Shown: positions 1 through 9,099 of the stretch, piece by piece | How the letters are laid out: each line of letters opens with the position of its first letter | Position numbering within the stretch: position 1 is the first letter of the stretch | From: Sedimentibacter saalensis | Lineage (GTDB): Bacteria; Bacillota; Clostridia; Tissierellales; Sedimentibacteraceae | Length of the DNA stretch: 64,000 bases | Assembly (NCBI RefSeq): GCF_007830175.1 | Contig: NZ_VLKH01000007.1 | Location: 118,491-182,490 of the forward strand | Reading direction: 5' to 3' | The notes under the pieces: model-generated | Seen by the model: only the letters and a program-made list of their open reading frames with translations | Told to the model about the DNA's origin: nothing | The model's database searches: none | Program-made: the position numbers and the translations under genes

Positions 1-845
1 TTTATGAGTCAAGCACATTTAATTATGAAAGCGAAATAGGAAGGGCTGCAAGAAACAGCAAAAGATTCAATGTTCTTCTTGTAGGGCTTGAAAATTCAAG
101 ATCAGACACCATAATGCTTGCCAGTTATGATACAGAGAACAAGACTGCTGATTTGATTTCAATTCCAAGGGATACATACTGCCCGAGAAATGCAGATGAC
201 AGTCCTGATTTGAAAAAGATAAATGCGGTATACGGTCAGGAAGGAATAGAAGGACTTACATCAACCGTACAGGATTTATTGGGAGTACCGCTGGAAAAGT
301 ATATTATAATTGATTATGAGGCTTTAGTTGCCTGCGTGGACCTATTAGGAGGCGTAGAAGTGAATGTGCCGTTTCATATGCAATATTCCGACCCATATGA
401 TGACCCGCCGTTACACATAGACATACCTGAAGGAACACAGGTTTTAAACGGAGAACAAGCTTTAAAATATGTAAGGTTCAGAAAAGGATACAGCAATCAG
501 GATTTAGGAAGAATTCAGGCTCAACAGGATTTTTTGAAATCCGCTTTAAAAAAAGCGCTGGGACTGAAACTCCCATCTTTAATAAAGGAAGCTTATTCAT
601 ATATTGAAACAAATGTAACAGTTACGGATTTAATGAGTCTTTCTGGTGATGTAATAGGATTTTCAGCAGACAAAATAAGCATGAATACATTGCCTGGAAT
701 GGAGACACCTTTAGAAGGACTGTCATTTTACATACCTGATGAAGATGGTATAGCAAGTATGGTTAAAGATATGTACAAATCTAAAAATAATACAGATGAT
801 ACATTGGAAGGCACAACGGGGGACACAGGAACAAAGACAAATTAA
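1..845 (+). CDS. LCP (LytR-CpsA-Psr) family cell-wall glycopolymer ligase, 5' end outside window
   Basis: The frame is open from base 3 to the stop at 843-845, so the start and the N-terminal membrane anchor lie before the window. LCP enzymes act outside the membrane and transfer lipid-linked glycopolymers to peptidoglycan. Visible family motifs are RSDTIMLASYD, IPRDTYC, the INAVYG turn, VRFRK and DLGRIQAQQ. The C-terminus ends in a Thr/Asp-rich tail. A close paralogue starts 29 bases downstream and matches it almost motif for motif, so the pair is a tandem duplication. An internal ATG at 114 lies inside the conserved domain and is not the start. The family is clear; the exact glycopolymer substrate cannot be told. 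Confidence 0.9.
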   Translation, partial: YESSTFNYESEIGRAARNSKRFNVLLVGLENSRSDTIMLASYDTENKTADLISIPRDTYCPRNADDSPDLKKINAVYGQEGIEGLTSTVQDLLGVPLEKYIIIDYEALVACVDLLGGVEVNVPFHMQYSDPYDDPPLHIDIPEGTQVLNGEQALKYVRFRKGYSNQDLGRIQAQQDFLKSALKKALGLKLPSLIKEAYSYIETNVTVTDLMSLSGDVIGFSADKISMNTLPGMETPLEGLSFYIPDEDGIASMVKDMYKSKNNTDDTLEGTTGDTGTKTN

Positions 846-874
846 TATGCAATCAACTGAAAGGCGGATAATAA

Positions 875-1876
875 ATGAAACAATTTATAAAGATATTTTC
901 CTTATGGCTGGTTATATTTACAGCTGTAATTTCAACCGGAATTTTTACTTACGCTAAATTTGCTTATCCCGATGGTGAAGGAGAAAATCTTCCCGGTGAA
1001 GAAGAACAAACTGCTGAAGAGGATGAAAGCACGGAATTTGATACACCGTTGGAAAAAGCAATACATGAAAGCAATCGCATAAACGTGTTGGTTGTTGGGC
1101 TTGAAGGAACAAGATCAGACACTATAATGCTTGCAAGCTTTGACAGAAAAACTAAGGAAGCTGATATTATTTCTATCCCCAGAGATACATATTATTTCAG
1201 AGAAGGATACTCAAAATATGCTGACACACAAAAAATAAATGCAGTATACGGCATGGAAGAAGAAGGCATAAAAGCACTTGTAAAAGCCATAGAAGAACTT
1301 ACCGGGCTTCCCATAGACAATTATGCCACAGTTGACTATGACGGAGTAAGGGCTGCAGTAAACGCCATAGGCGGCGTGGAAGTGAACGTGCCGTTTCATA
1401 TGAGATATACAGATCCTTACGCTAAACCTCCTCTTGACATCAACATAAAGCCGGGAAAACAAATAATATATGGAGACAATGCCATAGAATTTTTGAGGTT
1501 TAGAAAATCAAACTATGAAGGATATTACGGTTACGCTAACGGTGATTTGGGAAGAATTGAAGCCCAGCAGAATTTTGTGAAATCAGCCGTTAAAAAAGCC
1601 ATGAGCTTGAAAATCATAAACGTGATCACTGCAGTATATCCGTATGTTGAAACAGACTTGACACTTACAAATCTTCTTGCTCTTGGAAAAGATGCCATAG
1701 GTTTTTCTATAGAAAATCTGGAAGCCACAACATTGCCGGGCACAGACAAAATGGCAGGCGGACTGTCATTTTACTTTCCTAACGGCGAAGAAATGACAAG
1801 GCTTGTATATGACCTGTACGATGTAAATTTATCTGCATATGCAGACAAAGAAAATATAGCAGATGCTAATCAATGA
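875..1876 (+). CDS. LCP family cell-wall glycopolymer ligase (second tandem copy)
   Basis: A 333-residue protein with one N-terminal membrane segment (about residues 7-28), an acidic linker (Glu/Asp-rich, about 30-60), then an extracytoplasmic LCP domain (about 68-290). The motifs RSDTIMLASFD, IPRDTYY, INAVYG, LRFRK and DLGRIEAQQ carry the Arg and Asp residues that bind the polyprenyl-pyrophosphate substrate in this family. The ATG follows an AAGGCGG ribosome site. The acidic linker and the domain order match the preceding partial gene, which ends 29 bases upstream, so the two are probably co-transcribed duplicates with related or redundant roles in attaching wall polymers. Confidence 0.92.
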   Translation: MKQFIKIFSLWLVIFTAVISTGIFTYAKFAYPDGEGENLPGEEEQTAEEDESTEFDTPLEKAIHESNRINVLVVGLEGTRSDTIMLASFDRKTKEADIISIPRDTYYFREGYSKYADTQKINAVYGMEEEGIKALVKAIEELTGLPIDNYATVDYDGVRAAVNAIGGVEVNVPFHMRYTDPYAKPPLDINIKPGKQIIYGDNAIEFLRFRKSNYEGYYGYANGDLGRIEAQQNFVKSAVKKAMSLKIINVITAVYPYVETDLTLTNLLALGKDAIGFSIENLEATTLPGTDKMAGGLSFYFPNGEEMTRLVYDLYDVNLSAYADKENIADANQ

Positions 1877-1953
1877 AAAATTTAAGGTTCCTCGCCAAAA
1901 ACAGAGCGGAGAATCTTTTATCTTTTTATTGTTTTATTAAGGGGGAATAAAAA

Positions 1954-2913
1954 TTGATAAAACCGATACATCTTAAAAGAGGCGACAAGGTTGCCGTTGT
2001 TGCTCCTTCTTCTGCAACTGATTTGAAATCAGTTCAAAATGGAGAATTAAAAGTAAGGGCGCTTGGTCTGGAGCCTGTAATGTTTCCAACATGCTATACA
2101 AATTATGGACATCTTTCGGCACGAGATGAAGAACGGGCAAGAGACATAAACAATGCTTTCAGGGATGAAGACATAAAAGGAATAATATGCTTAAGAGGCG
2201 GCTATGGAACTCCCAGAATATTAGACATGCTTGATTATGACATGATATCAGAAAACCCCAAGGTTTTCGTAGGCTTTTCAGATATTACTGCTCTTCATGT
2301 TGCATTCAATCAATTATGCGGACTGACAACGTTCCACGGCCCCATGGCAACATCAAACTATGCAAAAATTCAAGGCGAAAGAGTTGATTTTGAATCTTAT
2401 ACATATGAAAGTCTTGTAAAAAACCTGTTTTCTGATGAACCTATGGGAATACATAAAAATCCCAATGGAGAGCAATTAAAAAGTTATTGCAGAGGCTTGG
2501 GTGAGGGAATTCTCATTGGAGGAAACCTTACGCTTCTTACTGCCTGCATGGGAACAAAGTATGAGGTGGATACAAGAGACAAAATATTGTTCATTGAAGA
2601 AGTAAGCGAACCAATTTACAAAATAGACCGAATGCTTACTACGCTTGCCTTGGCAGGGAAGTTCAACCATTGCAGAGGAGTGATTCTCGGCACATTCACA
2701 GGGTGTGAAAGAGAGAAAAAAGCTTATGAGGGAGGATTTGACCTTCCGTTGGAAGACGTGATTGAAAACACAATTGTTCCGTTCGGCAAGCCTGTCATTT
2801 ACAACTTCAAGGCAGGACACAGCTTCCCGCAGCCAACTCTTCCGCTTGGAACACAGGTTAAAATAGATGCGGATTTAAAACAGGTTGTTTTTATGGAAAG
2901 CGGAGCTATATAA
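1954..2913 (+). CDS. ldcA: LD-carboxypeptidase (peptidase S66 / MccF-LdcA family)
   Basis: A 319-residue cytoplasmic serine peptidase. LdcA enzymes remove the terminal D-Ala from recycled tetrapeptides; MccF relatives cleave microcin-type amides. The S66 triad is visible: Ser109 in GFSDIT, Glu215 or Glu216 in FIEEVSEP, and His289 in KAGHSFPQP. The N-terminal VAPSS and LRGGYGT motifs are also typical. The start is TTG at 1954, preceded by AAGGGGGAA; no better ATG lies nearby. It is followed by alanine racemase, an M20 amidohydrolase and a D-aminopeptidase, which favours a role in wall-peptide recycling over self-immunity. Confidence 0.9.
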   Translation: MIKPIHLKRGDKVAVVAPSSATDLKSVQNGELKVRALGLEPVMFPTCYTNYGHLSARDEERARDINNAFRDEDIKGIICLRGGYGTPRILDMLDYDMISENPKVFVGFSDITALHVAFNQLCGLTTFHGPMATSNYAKIQGERVDFESYTYESLVKNLFSDEPMGIHKNPNGEQLKSYCRGLGEGILIGGNLTLLTACMGTKYEVDTRDKILFIEEVSEPIYKIDRMLTTLALAGKFNHCRGVILGTFTGCEREKKAYEGGFDLPLEDVIENTIVPFGKPVIYNFKAGHSFPQPTLPLGTQVKIDADLKQVVFMESGAI

Positions 2914-2941
2914 ATTAAGAGTTAAGAATTAAGAATTAAGA
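2914..2941 (+). repeat. Short tandem heptamer repeat
   Basis: About four head-to-tail copies of a 7-base unit close to ATTAAGA lie directly after the LD-carboxypeptidase stop codon. Such a run can change length by slippage. No coding role is apparent. Confidence 0.7.
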
Positions 2942-2960
2942 ATTATTAGTCATATATGGC

Positions 2961-2993
2961 GTTGTCATCCTGAGCTAGCGAAGGATCTCATCA
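2961..2993. repeat. Fragment of dispersed palindromic repeat (family of 14754, 29885, 45342)
   Basis: The words TGTCATCCTGAG and GAAGGATCTCAT match one arm of the larger palindromic repeats found elsewhere in the window. Only one arm is present, so this looks like a decayed copy between ldcA and alr. Confidence 0.6.
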
Positions 2994-3053
2994 TTGCGCA
3001 TTAAAAATTACTTAATAACATGAATACAATATTATAGAAATACAGGGGGAAAT

Positions 3054-4208
3054 ATGGAACCATTGTTAAGGGACACTTATGTTGAAATCAACCTGGACAA
3101 CATTGCGTACAACATGAGAAAAATCAAGGAAATAGTAGGAAGCGATGTTTCAATTGCTGCTGTTGTAAAGGCTGATGGTTACGGCCACGGTGCAGCTGAT
3201 ATTGCAGAGACGATTATGGAAAACGGCGGCGATTTTCTTGCAGTAGCCACACTCACAGAAGCGCTGCAGCTAAGAAAAAGATTTAAGGATTACAAAATAT
3301 TCATCATGGGATATACTCCGGATGAATATCTTGAATATGTTGTAATAAACAACATTGTACAGACCATTTTTTCAATGAGGCAGGCAAAAATTCTCAGTGA
3401 GCTTGGAATGAAGCACAATAAAAATGCTCATGTACAAATAAAGTATGACACAGGATTTAACCGCCTTGGGTACAAGGACTGCCAGGAAAGCATCGAAGAA
3501 ATTGATAACATATTTGATTTGAAAAACTTAGAAGTTGATGGAATTTTTTCACACTTTGCCCTGGCCGGAAAAAAAGAAGACGAAGAACAATATGAAAAGT
3601 TCATGAATGCTGTAGAGAAACTTGAAGCAATGGGAAGGAAATTTAAATTTAAGCACATTTGCGACAGCATTTCAGGCATTGATTATCCCCAGTACAGGCT
3701 CAACATGATAAGACCCGGAGCAATTGTCTACGGGCTTAAATCATACAAGGATGATTCAGTTAAACTTAAGCAGGCAATGACTTTCAAAACAAGAATTTAT
3801 CACATTAAAACACTGGAAAAAGGGGAAGGCTTAAGCTACGACTATTTGTGGAAAGCTGAAAGAAAATCTTTGGTTGGAACTCTTCCCTTTGGATATGCAG
3901 ACGGCTACCCCAGAAACCTTCGTGACAAGGGTTATGTTACAATAAACGGAAAGAAGGCACCAATAATAGGTGTTATATGCATGGATCAGTGCATGGTTGA
4001 CCTGACTGACATACCGGAAGCAAAAGTTGGAGATGAAGCTGTAATATACGGGGACGGAACTTATAACACAATGGATATCAATGAAGCATCAAGACTGGCC
4101 GGAACAAACAAAAATGAAATAGTGTGCCGCATTACAAGAAGGACACCAAGGGTATACATTAAGGACAATAAATTTTATAAGTTGTCAAACTATTTGTTGC
4201 AGGAGTGA
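3054..4208 (+). CDS. alr: Alanine racemase
   Basis: A 384-residue fold-III PLP enzyme that interconverts L- and D-alanine for peptidoglycan precursors. The PLP lysine is Lys39 in VVKADGYGHG. The second catalytic base is the Tyr of GLSYDY (about residue 262), and the late ICMDQCMVDLT motif is characteristic. The length is normal for the family. The ATG follows GGGGGAAAT. The gene runs directly into the M20 amidohydrolase with two bases between them, so they are very likely translated from one message. Confidence 0.96.
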   Translation: MEPLLRDTYVEINLDNIAYNMRKIKEIVGSDVSIAAVVKADGYGHGAADIAETIMENGGDFLAVATLTEALQLRKRFKDYKIFIMGYTPDEYLEYVVINNIVQTIFSMRQAKILSELGMKHNKNAHVQIKYDTGFNRLGYKDCQESIEEIDNIFDLKNLEVDGIFSHFALAGKKEDEEQYEKFMNAVEKLEAMGRKFKFKHICDSISGIDYPQYRLNMIRPGAIVYGLKSYKDDSVKLKQAMTFKTRIYHIKTLEKGEGLSYDYLWKAERKSLVGTLPFGYADGYPRNLRDKGYVTINGKKAPIIGVICMDQCMVDLTDIPEAKVGDEAVIYGDGTYNTMDINEASRLAGTNKNEIVCRITRRTPRVYIKDNKFYKLSNYLLQE

Positions 4209-4210
4209 TT

Positions 4211-5392
4211 ATGGACATTCAAAACAGAATAAGTGAAATATATGAAGAAATTGTTGATATAAGAAGAGATTTTCATAAAAATCCGGAATTGAGCCAGCAG
4301 GAATTCAGGACTCAGAAAAAAATTGAGGAGTATTTAAACCTTTGGGGAATCGAAAACTTCAGATGTGCTGAAACAGGAGTTGTAGGGATAATAAGAGGAC
4401 GACAGGCCGGAACAACAGTTGGGCTTCGAGGGGACATTGACGCACTTCCCATCAATGAAAAAAGCAACGCATCATACTGCTCCATAAATCCAGGAGCAAT
4501 GCATGCCTGCGGACACGATGCCCACACGTCCATACTTCTTGGAGTTGGAAAAATCATGAAGGAAGTAGCAGATAGTGATGAAAGCTTCTTCGGAAATGTG
4601 AAGCTGTTCTTCCAGCCGGCTGAAGAAACAATAGGCGGCGGCAAACGCATGGTTGAGGAAGGATGCATGATTAATCCTGATGTGGACTATATGCTGGGGC
4701 TTCATGTTATGCCTTACATAGATGCAGGAAAGGTAGAACTTAAGTATGGAAAACTCAATGCATCCACAGATACAATAAAAATAAAGATAAACGGAAAATC
4801 AGCCCATGGCGCTTACCCGGACAAGGGAACAGATGCCATAGTTATTGCAGGAAACATAATTACTTCGCTTCAGACAATTGTTAGCAGAAATATTTCACCG
4901 CTTAATTCAGTTGTAATATCCCTTGGAAAAATTACCGGGGGAGTAAAAGACAATGTGATAAGTGATGAAGTTGAAATGTCAGGAACATTGAGAGCTCTTG
5001 ATGATGACACAAGAAACTTTGTGAAAAAAAGAATAGAAGACATGGTTACAAACACAGCTGCCGCCTACGGGGGAACAGCATACGTCAATTTTTCAGAAGG
5101 TTACCAGGCACTCATAAACAATGATGAAGTTGTTGACGTGATTAAAGAAAATGCAGAAAAGATTCTTGGAAGAGAAAACATCGTGTTCAAGGAATTTCCA
5201 AGCCTTGGAGCAGAAGATTTTTCATATTTCTCAGATGTTGCTAAGGGTGCGTTTTTCCACCTGGGCTGCGGCGACAGCAAAAACGGCATTGATTCTCCCA
5301 TTCACACTGAGTGTTTTGACATTGACGAGAAATGCCTTAAAATAGGAATACAACTTCAAGTTGAAAACATACTGACGTTATTGAACAAGTAA
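4211..5392 (+). CDS. M20 family metal-dependent amidohydrolase / peptidase
   Basis: A 393-residue M20D-type enzyme of the hippurate hydrolase, N-acyl-amino-acid deacylase and N-acetyl-diaminopimelate deacetylase group. The metal site is visible as HACGHDAH (98-105), the catalytic Glu in FQPAEE (134-139), the GLHVMP histidine and the late GAEDFSYFS motif. The ATG at 4211 is chosen because AGGAG at 4201-4205 is correctly spaced from it; a GTG at 4205 overlaps that ribosome site. Its place between alr and a D-aminopeptidase suggests an acylated amino acid or wall-peptide substrate. The precise substrate cannot be read from the sequence. Confidence 0.9.
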   Translation: MDIQNRISEIYEEIVDIRRDFHKNPELSQQEFRTQKKIEEYLNLWGIENFRCAETGVVGIIRGRQAGTTVGLRGDIDALPINEKSNASYCSINPGAMHACGHDAHTSILLGVGKIMKEVADSDESFFGNVKLFFQPAEETIGGGKRMVEEGCMINPDVDYMLGLHVMPYIDAGKVELKYGKLNASTDTIKIKINGKSAHGAYPDKGTDAIVIAGNIITSLQTIVSRNISPLNSVVISLGKITGGVKDNVISDEVEMSGTLRALDDDTRNFVKKRIEDMVTNTAAAYGGTAYVNFSEGYQALINNDEVVDVIKENAEKILGRENIVFKEFPSLGAEDFSYFSDVAKGAFFHLGCGDSKNGIDSPIHTECFDIDEKCLKIGIQLQVENILTLLNK

Positions 5393-5438
5393 ATATCATC
5401 CTGAAAAGGGATGAAAAATATATTTATGGAGGGGAAAG

Positions 5439-6233
5439 ATGAAAGTATTTATAAGTGTTGATATTGAAGGAATTACCGGAGTTACAGACTGGAGCGAAAC
5501 TGAGCTTGGCAACCATGATTACAAGCAGTTTGCAGAGCAAATGACAAAAGAAACTGTTGCTGCATGTGAAGGTGCAATTGCCATGGGAGCTAAGGAAATT
5601 TTCATAAAAGATGCTCATGATTCTGCAAGAAACATAGATATCACCAAGCTTCCAAGATGTGCAAAATTAAGCCGCGGCTGGACCAGCAGCCCAGATTCAA
5701 TGGTTGCAGGACTTGATGAAACATTTGATGCGGCTATTTTCATAGGATATCATTCCGCTGCAGGAACAGACGGAAGCCCATTGGCTCACACCATGAATTC
5801 AGGAAACAACTACATGATGGTTAATGGAGAAAAAGCTTCAGAATTCACAATTAATTCATACCTGGCTGCCAACTATGGAGTGCCGGTTGTATTTTTAAGC
5901 GGAGACAAAGCGTTGTGCGACACAGCTAAGAAGTTTAACAAGGGAATTGAAACCGTTGCTGTAAAAGAAGGCTCGGCAGGAGCAACAATTAGCATAAATC
6001 CTGACTATGCATGTGACCTAATAAAAGAAGGTGTTAAAAACGGCCTAAAACATATAAATGAATGCAAAATTGCCATACCTGAAAAGTTTGAAGTTGAAAT
6101 AAACTACAAGGAACACAAAAATGCAAGAAGAGCTTCATTTTTCCCTGGAGTTACACAGACTGGGTCACACACCATAAAATACACAGCAAACAATGTTAAG
6201 GATTTTTCTGTAACAAGGATGTTCATATTATAA
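5439..6233 (+). CDS. dppA: M55 family D-aminopeptidase (DppA-like)
   Basis: A 264-residue zinc peptidase of the DppA family, which releases D-amino acids from the N-terminus of D-Ala-type dipeptides. The N-terminal metal ligands lie in SVDIEG (Asp8, Glu10), and GYHSAAGT and SGDK are further family signatures. The ATG follows GGAGGGGAAA. It is the last gene of a run with ldcA, alr and an M20 enzyme, a set that could recycle D-Ala-containing peptides released from the wall. No signal peptide is seen, so the enzyme should be cytoplasmic. Confidence 0.92.
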   Translation: MKVFISVDIEGITGVTDWSETELGNHDYKQFAEQMTKETVAACEGAIAMGAKEIFIKDAHDSARNIDITKLPRCAKLSRGWTSSPDSMVAGLDETFDAAIFIGYHSAAGTDGSPLAHTMNSGNNYMMVNGEKASEFTINSYLAANYGVPVVFLSGDKALCDTAKKFNKGIETVAVKEGSAGATISINPDYACDLIKEGVKNGLKHINECKIAIPEKFEVEINYKEHKNARRASFFPGVTQTGSHTIKYTANNVKDFSVTRMFIL

Positions 6234-6259
6234 GAGTTCTAAACCAAGTAAATAGTTAA

Positions 6260-6320
6260 TTGACAAGACTCCTGTTAATAGTATAATTGTAATTAGATTA
6301 TAAAATAAATTAACAGGAGT
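6260..6320 (+). promoter_or_regulatory. Promoter of the 23S rRNA methyltransferase gene with a perfect 12-bp dyad
   Basis: TTGACA at 6260-6265 and TATAAT at 6282-6287 are 16 bases apart. A perfect 12-base inverted repeat has one arm (ACTCCTGTTAAT, 6268-6279) in the promoter spacer and the other (ATTAACAGGAGT, 6309-6320) over the ribosome site. Transcripts from this promoter lack the left arm; read-through transcripts from dppA carry both arms and could fold over the ribosome site. Confidence 0.75.
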
Positions 6321-6324
6321 TTTT

Positions 6325-7686
6325 ATGTTTGAAAACGGTCAGATAAAGGAAGTTGAAATAATAGACATTAATCATACAGGCCAAGGTGTTGCCAAGGTTG
6401 ATAATTTTGTTGTGTTTGTTGACAATGCAGTTACAGGGGACATTGTTGAAATCGAAATAACAGAAAAGAAGAAAAACTTTGCAGTGGGAAATCTAAAAAG
6501 AATCATAAAAGAATCCCCAAAAAGGATAAAACCTCAATGCAGCTATTATTATGACTGCGGAGGATGCCAGCTCATGCACCTGGATTATGCTGCAAATCTT
6601 TTGTATAAGAAAAACAGAGTTATAAATGAATTAAGAAGGGCTTCTGTAAACATGGATGAAGTGAATATTCATGAAACCATGGGAATGGAAGAACCGTTCA
6701 GATACAGAAACAAGACTGCTTTTTCAGTTGCAGAAAAAAACAAGGAAATAATCATAGGACCATATGAACAGGGAACATACAATACAGTCAACATATCAGG
6801 CTGTCTGCTTCAGACCACTGAAGCTGACAGGGCAGTGGAGCTTTTTAAAAATCTAATGATAAAGCACAATATAAAGGCCTATGATAAAAGAACAGGAAAT
6901 GGATCAGTTAAAAATGTAGTAGTGAGAAGCAGCAGAAAAAATGAATTGATGTTTATAGTAGTAACTTCATCTGAAAATTTCCCGGCTAAAGAAAAACTAG
7001 TTCAGGAGCTCACGATAGCTATAAAAGAAATAAAGACTGTTGTACAAAATATAAATCCCAAAAACACAAACCTTGTAATGGGACATAAAAACATAACATT
7101 GTATGGTAAAGGAACAATAACAGACACCATAGGAAATCTTACATTCACAATTTCTCCGGAAACATTTTTTCAAATAAATCCACAGCAAACCGAGAAACTT
7201 TATGAAAAGGCAATCCAGTATGCGGATTTAAAAAAAGATCAGGTTTGTTTTGACATTTACTGCGGCATAGGAACAATATCCCTTATGGCTGCAAGAAATG
7301 CAAAAAAAGTATACGGCGTTGAAATAGTAGAACAGTCAATAATAAATGCAAAAGAAAACGCAGCTGCAAACAACATTAATAATGCAGAGTTTTTTGCAGG
7401 AAAGGCAGAAGTTGTTCTGCCTAAGCTCTACAAAAAAAACATAAAAGCTGACGTTGTAATTGTTGACCCCCCAAGAAAGGGATGCGAAAAAGAAGTTATA
7501 GACACAATAATAAGCATGAGGTCAAACAGGGTTGTGTATGTTTCATGCAATCCTTCAACTCTTGCAAGAGACATAAAGCTGCTTGAAGAAGGCGGCTATA
7601 GATTGTTAGAAGTACAGCCCGTAGACCAGTTCCCATGGACACATCACGTGGAGACGGTCGTGTTGCTGGAGAGGAAAGTTCAGTAA
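6325..7686 (+). CDS. rlmCD: 23S rRNA (uracil-5-)-methyltransferase, RumA/RlmCD family
   Basis: A 453-residue SAM-dependent RNA m5U methyltransferase. Domains in order are an N-terminal TRAM RNA-binding domain (about 1-60), an iron-sulfur cluster site (Cys72, Cys78 and Cys81, with a further Cys in SGCLLQ), and a C-terminal Rossmann methyltransferase domain with IYCGIGTISL, VDPPRKGC and the nucleophile Cys408 in SCNPST. In Gram-positives one enzyme usually methylates both U747 and U1939 (RlmCD), which is inferred rather than shown here. The ATG follows AACAGGAG. It has its own promoter, and the next gene belongs to an unrelated accessory block. Confidence 0.93.
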   Translation: MFENGQIKEVEIIDINHTGQGVAKVDNFVVFVDNAVTGDIVEIEITEKKKNFAVGNLKRIIKESPKRIKPQCSYYYDCGGCQLMHLDYAANLLYKKNRVINELRRASVNMDEVNIHETMGMEEPFRYRNKTAFSVAEKNKEIIIGPYEQGTYNTVNISGCLLQTTEADRAVELFKNLMIKHNIKAYDKRTGNGSVKNVVVRSSRKNELMFIVVTSSENFPAKEKLVQELTIAIKEIKTVVQNINPKNTNLVMGHKNITLYGKGTITDTIGNLTFTISPETFFQINPQQTEKLYEKAIQYADLKKDQVCFDIYCGIGTISLMAARNAKKVYGVEIVEQSIINAKENAAANNINNAEFFAGKAEVVLPKLYKKNIKADVVIVDPPRKGCEKEVIDTIISMRSNRVVYVSCNPSTLARDIKLLEEGGYRLLEVQPVDQFPWTHHVETVVLLERKVQ

Positions 7687-7957
7687 ATCAATGGTTTTAG
7701 GGTTTTGCAAGTGATATGTAAGTGTCCTTTTGTGGGTATTTGGCGTGAAATATGTTTCCAGTTACCGTGGAGGGGCAAGGAAAATGAACATTTTGGCAAA
7801 AGGCAATTTAGAAAAAAATGAGACGCTTTATTTCGACATCCCATATCGCTATTTGCGCAACTAGATTCAAAGAAATATTCAGGGCAGTATCTTATTTGCC
7901 TGAGATAAAGTAGCTAAATTTACTTAAGAAAATACTTAACTATATAGGGAGATACAT
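7687..7957. other. Intergenic entry to accessory island
   Basis: This 271-base gap holds only a tiny 26-codon ORF (7784-7864) behind GGCAAGGA, with no recognised relative, probably a gene remnant. No terminator or repeat stands out. Confidence 0.4.
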
Positions 7958-8965
7958 ATGCCGGTACTTACAAATGAGTATTTAAATTTTTATCCAGAAT
8001 TACCATTAGTTTTTTATCACTACTGTTCAGTAAATACTTTTTTAAGCATTATTGAAAATAATAATATCTGGCTTTCGGATGCTGAAAAAACAAATGATTA
8101 TACTGAAATGAAGTGGCTATTTTCAAAAATACATGAAGTAATTGAAAAATCATTATTGTCATATGGACAAATTTATAGTGAAGATGTGATACTAAAAAGT
8201 AAAAGGTTTATATATCAAATGGCTGAAAATTTATTAAATAAAAAGGCTCCAATAATACAGAATTCAAAAAGTTTTTTAGCTTGCTTTTCAGAAGCAGAGG
8301 ATTTGCTTAGTCAATGGCGTGCATACGGGAATGATGGGAATGGCATTGCTATTGGTTTCAATCCAGTTATATTTGAAAAATTTGCAGATGAATCGTATTA
8401 TATTATGACCAAAGTTATATATTCTGATGATGATATTTCTGAATTTTTGCATGCTGCTATTGATGAGCCGCTTAAATGGGCTATTGAAAGTAGTATTAAC
8501 TCGGAAAATGAAGAATTAGATGAAACGAAACTAGCAATGAATATTTCTATGTTAGTTTATTCTCTATGGCAAGAAGGACCTATATATAAACATAATTCAT
8601 TTATTGAGGAACAGGAATGGCGGTTGTTTCGTAGATTGCAATCAAGTAATTTTGATGATTGTGATGGGGTAGATGATTATGGTTACGCACATTTTCTTGA
8701 GGGCTTTTTTAGTGATAACGAGAAATTCCTTGGTGATTTTATCCGAGGACCTTTAAAGTTTAGAAGTGTAAACAATGATATTCGGCTATATTTTGAACTT
8801 GGGTTTGACAAGTGTAAAAAAGAAATTATAAAAGAAATTATTATTGGACCAAAATGTAAAATCGAGCCTCTTGATTTGAAGCTGCTATTAGCAAAGAATA
8901 AATATATAGATGATATATACTCTAATTCAATAAAAATTAAAAAGTCTAATTGTCCATATATATAG
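7958..8965 (+). CDS. DUF2971 domain protein
   Basis: A 335-residue protein with the DUF2971 pattern: an N-terminal LVFYHYCSVNTF element (about 17-28), WLSDAEKTNDYTE (38-50), and the central ACFSEAEDLLSQWRAYG block (108-124) followed by GIAIGF. A C-terminal IIIGPKCK element is also typical. The molecular function of the family is not established; members are common in accessory regions and near defence genes, which is context rather than proof. The ATG follows AGGGAGA. Codon use is A/T-heavy compared with the housekeeping genes upstream, consistent with acquisition. Confidence 0.8.
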   Translation: MPVLTNEYLNFYPELPLVFYHYCSVNTFLSIIENNNIWLSDAEKTNDYTEMKWLFSKIHEVIEKSLLSYGQIYSEDVILKSKRFIYQMAENLLNKKAPIIQNSKSFLACFSEAEDLLSQWRAYGNDGNGIAIGFNPVIFEKFADESYYIMTKVIYSDDDISEFLHAAIDEPLKWAIESSINSENEELDETKLAMNISMLVYSLWQEGPIYKHNSFIEEQEWRLFRRLQSSNFDDCDGVDDYGYAHFLEGFFSDNEKFLGDFIRGPLKFRSVNNDIRLYFELGFDKCKKEIIKEIIIGPKCKIEPLDLKLLLAKNKYIDDIYSNSIKIKKSNCPYI

Positions 8966-9099
8966 TAAGTAAAACAAAATGTTGAAATTAAGGTTTTATT
9001 CGTCCTAGAAGGGTGGATAGTATAATTTTTGTATTATTTTATTAAGATAATGCTTATGCGGGGTAATCTGGCAAGTGATGAGTGTACCCTTAAGATCAG

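Noticed and set aside
1886..1935. Possible terminator between the second LCP gene and ldcA
   Set aside because: The stem has several mismatches; not strong enough to call.
7784..7864. 26-codon ORF after the 23S rRNA methyltransferase gene
   Set aside because: It has only a moderate ribosome site and no similarity or partner structure; probably a remnant.
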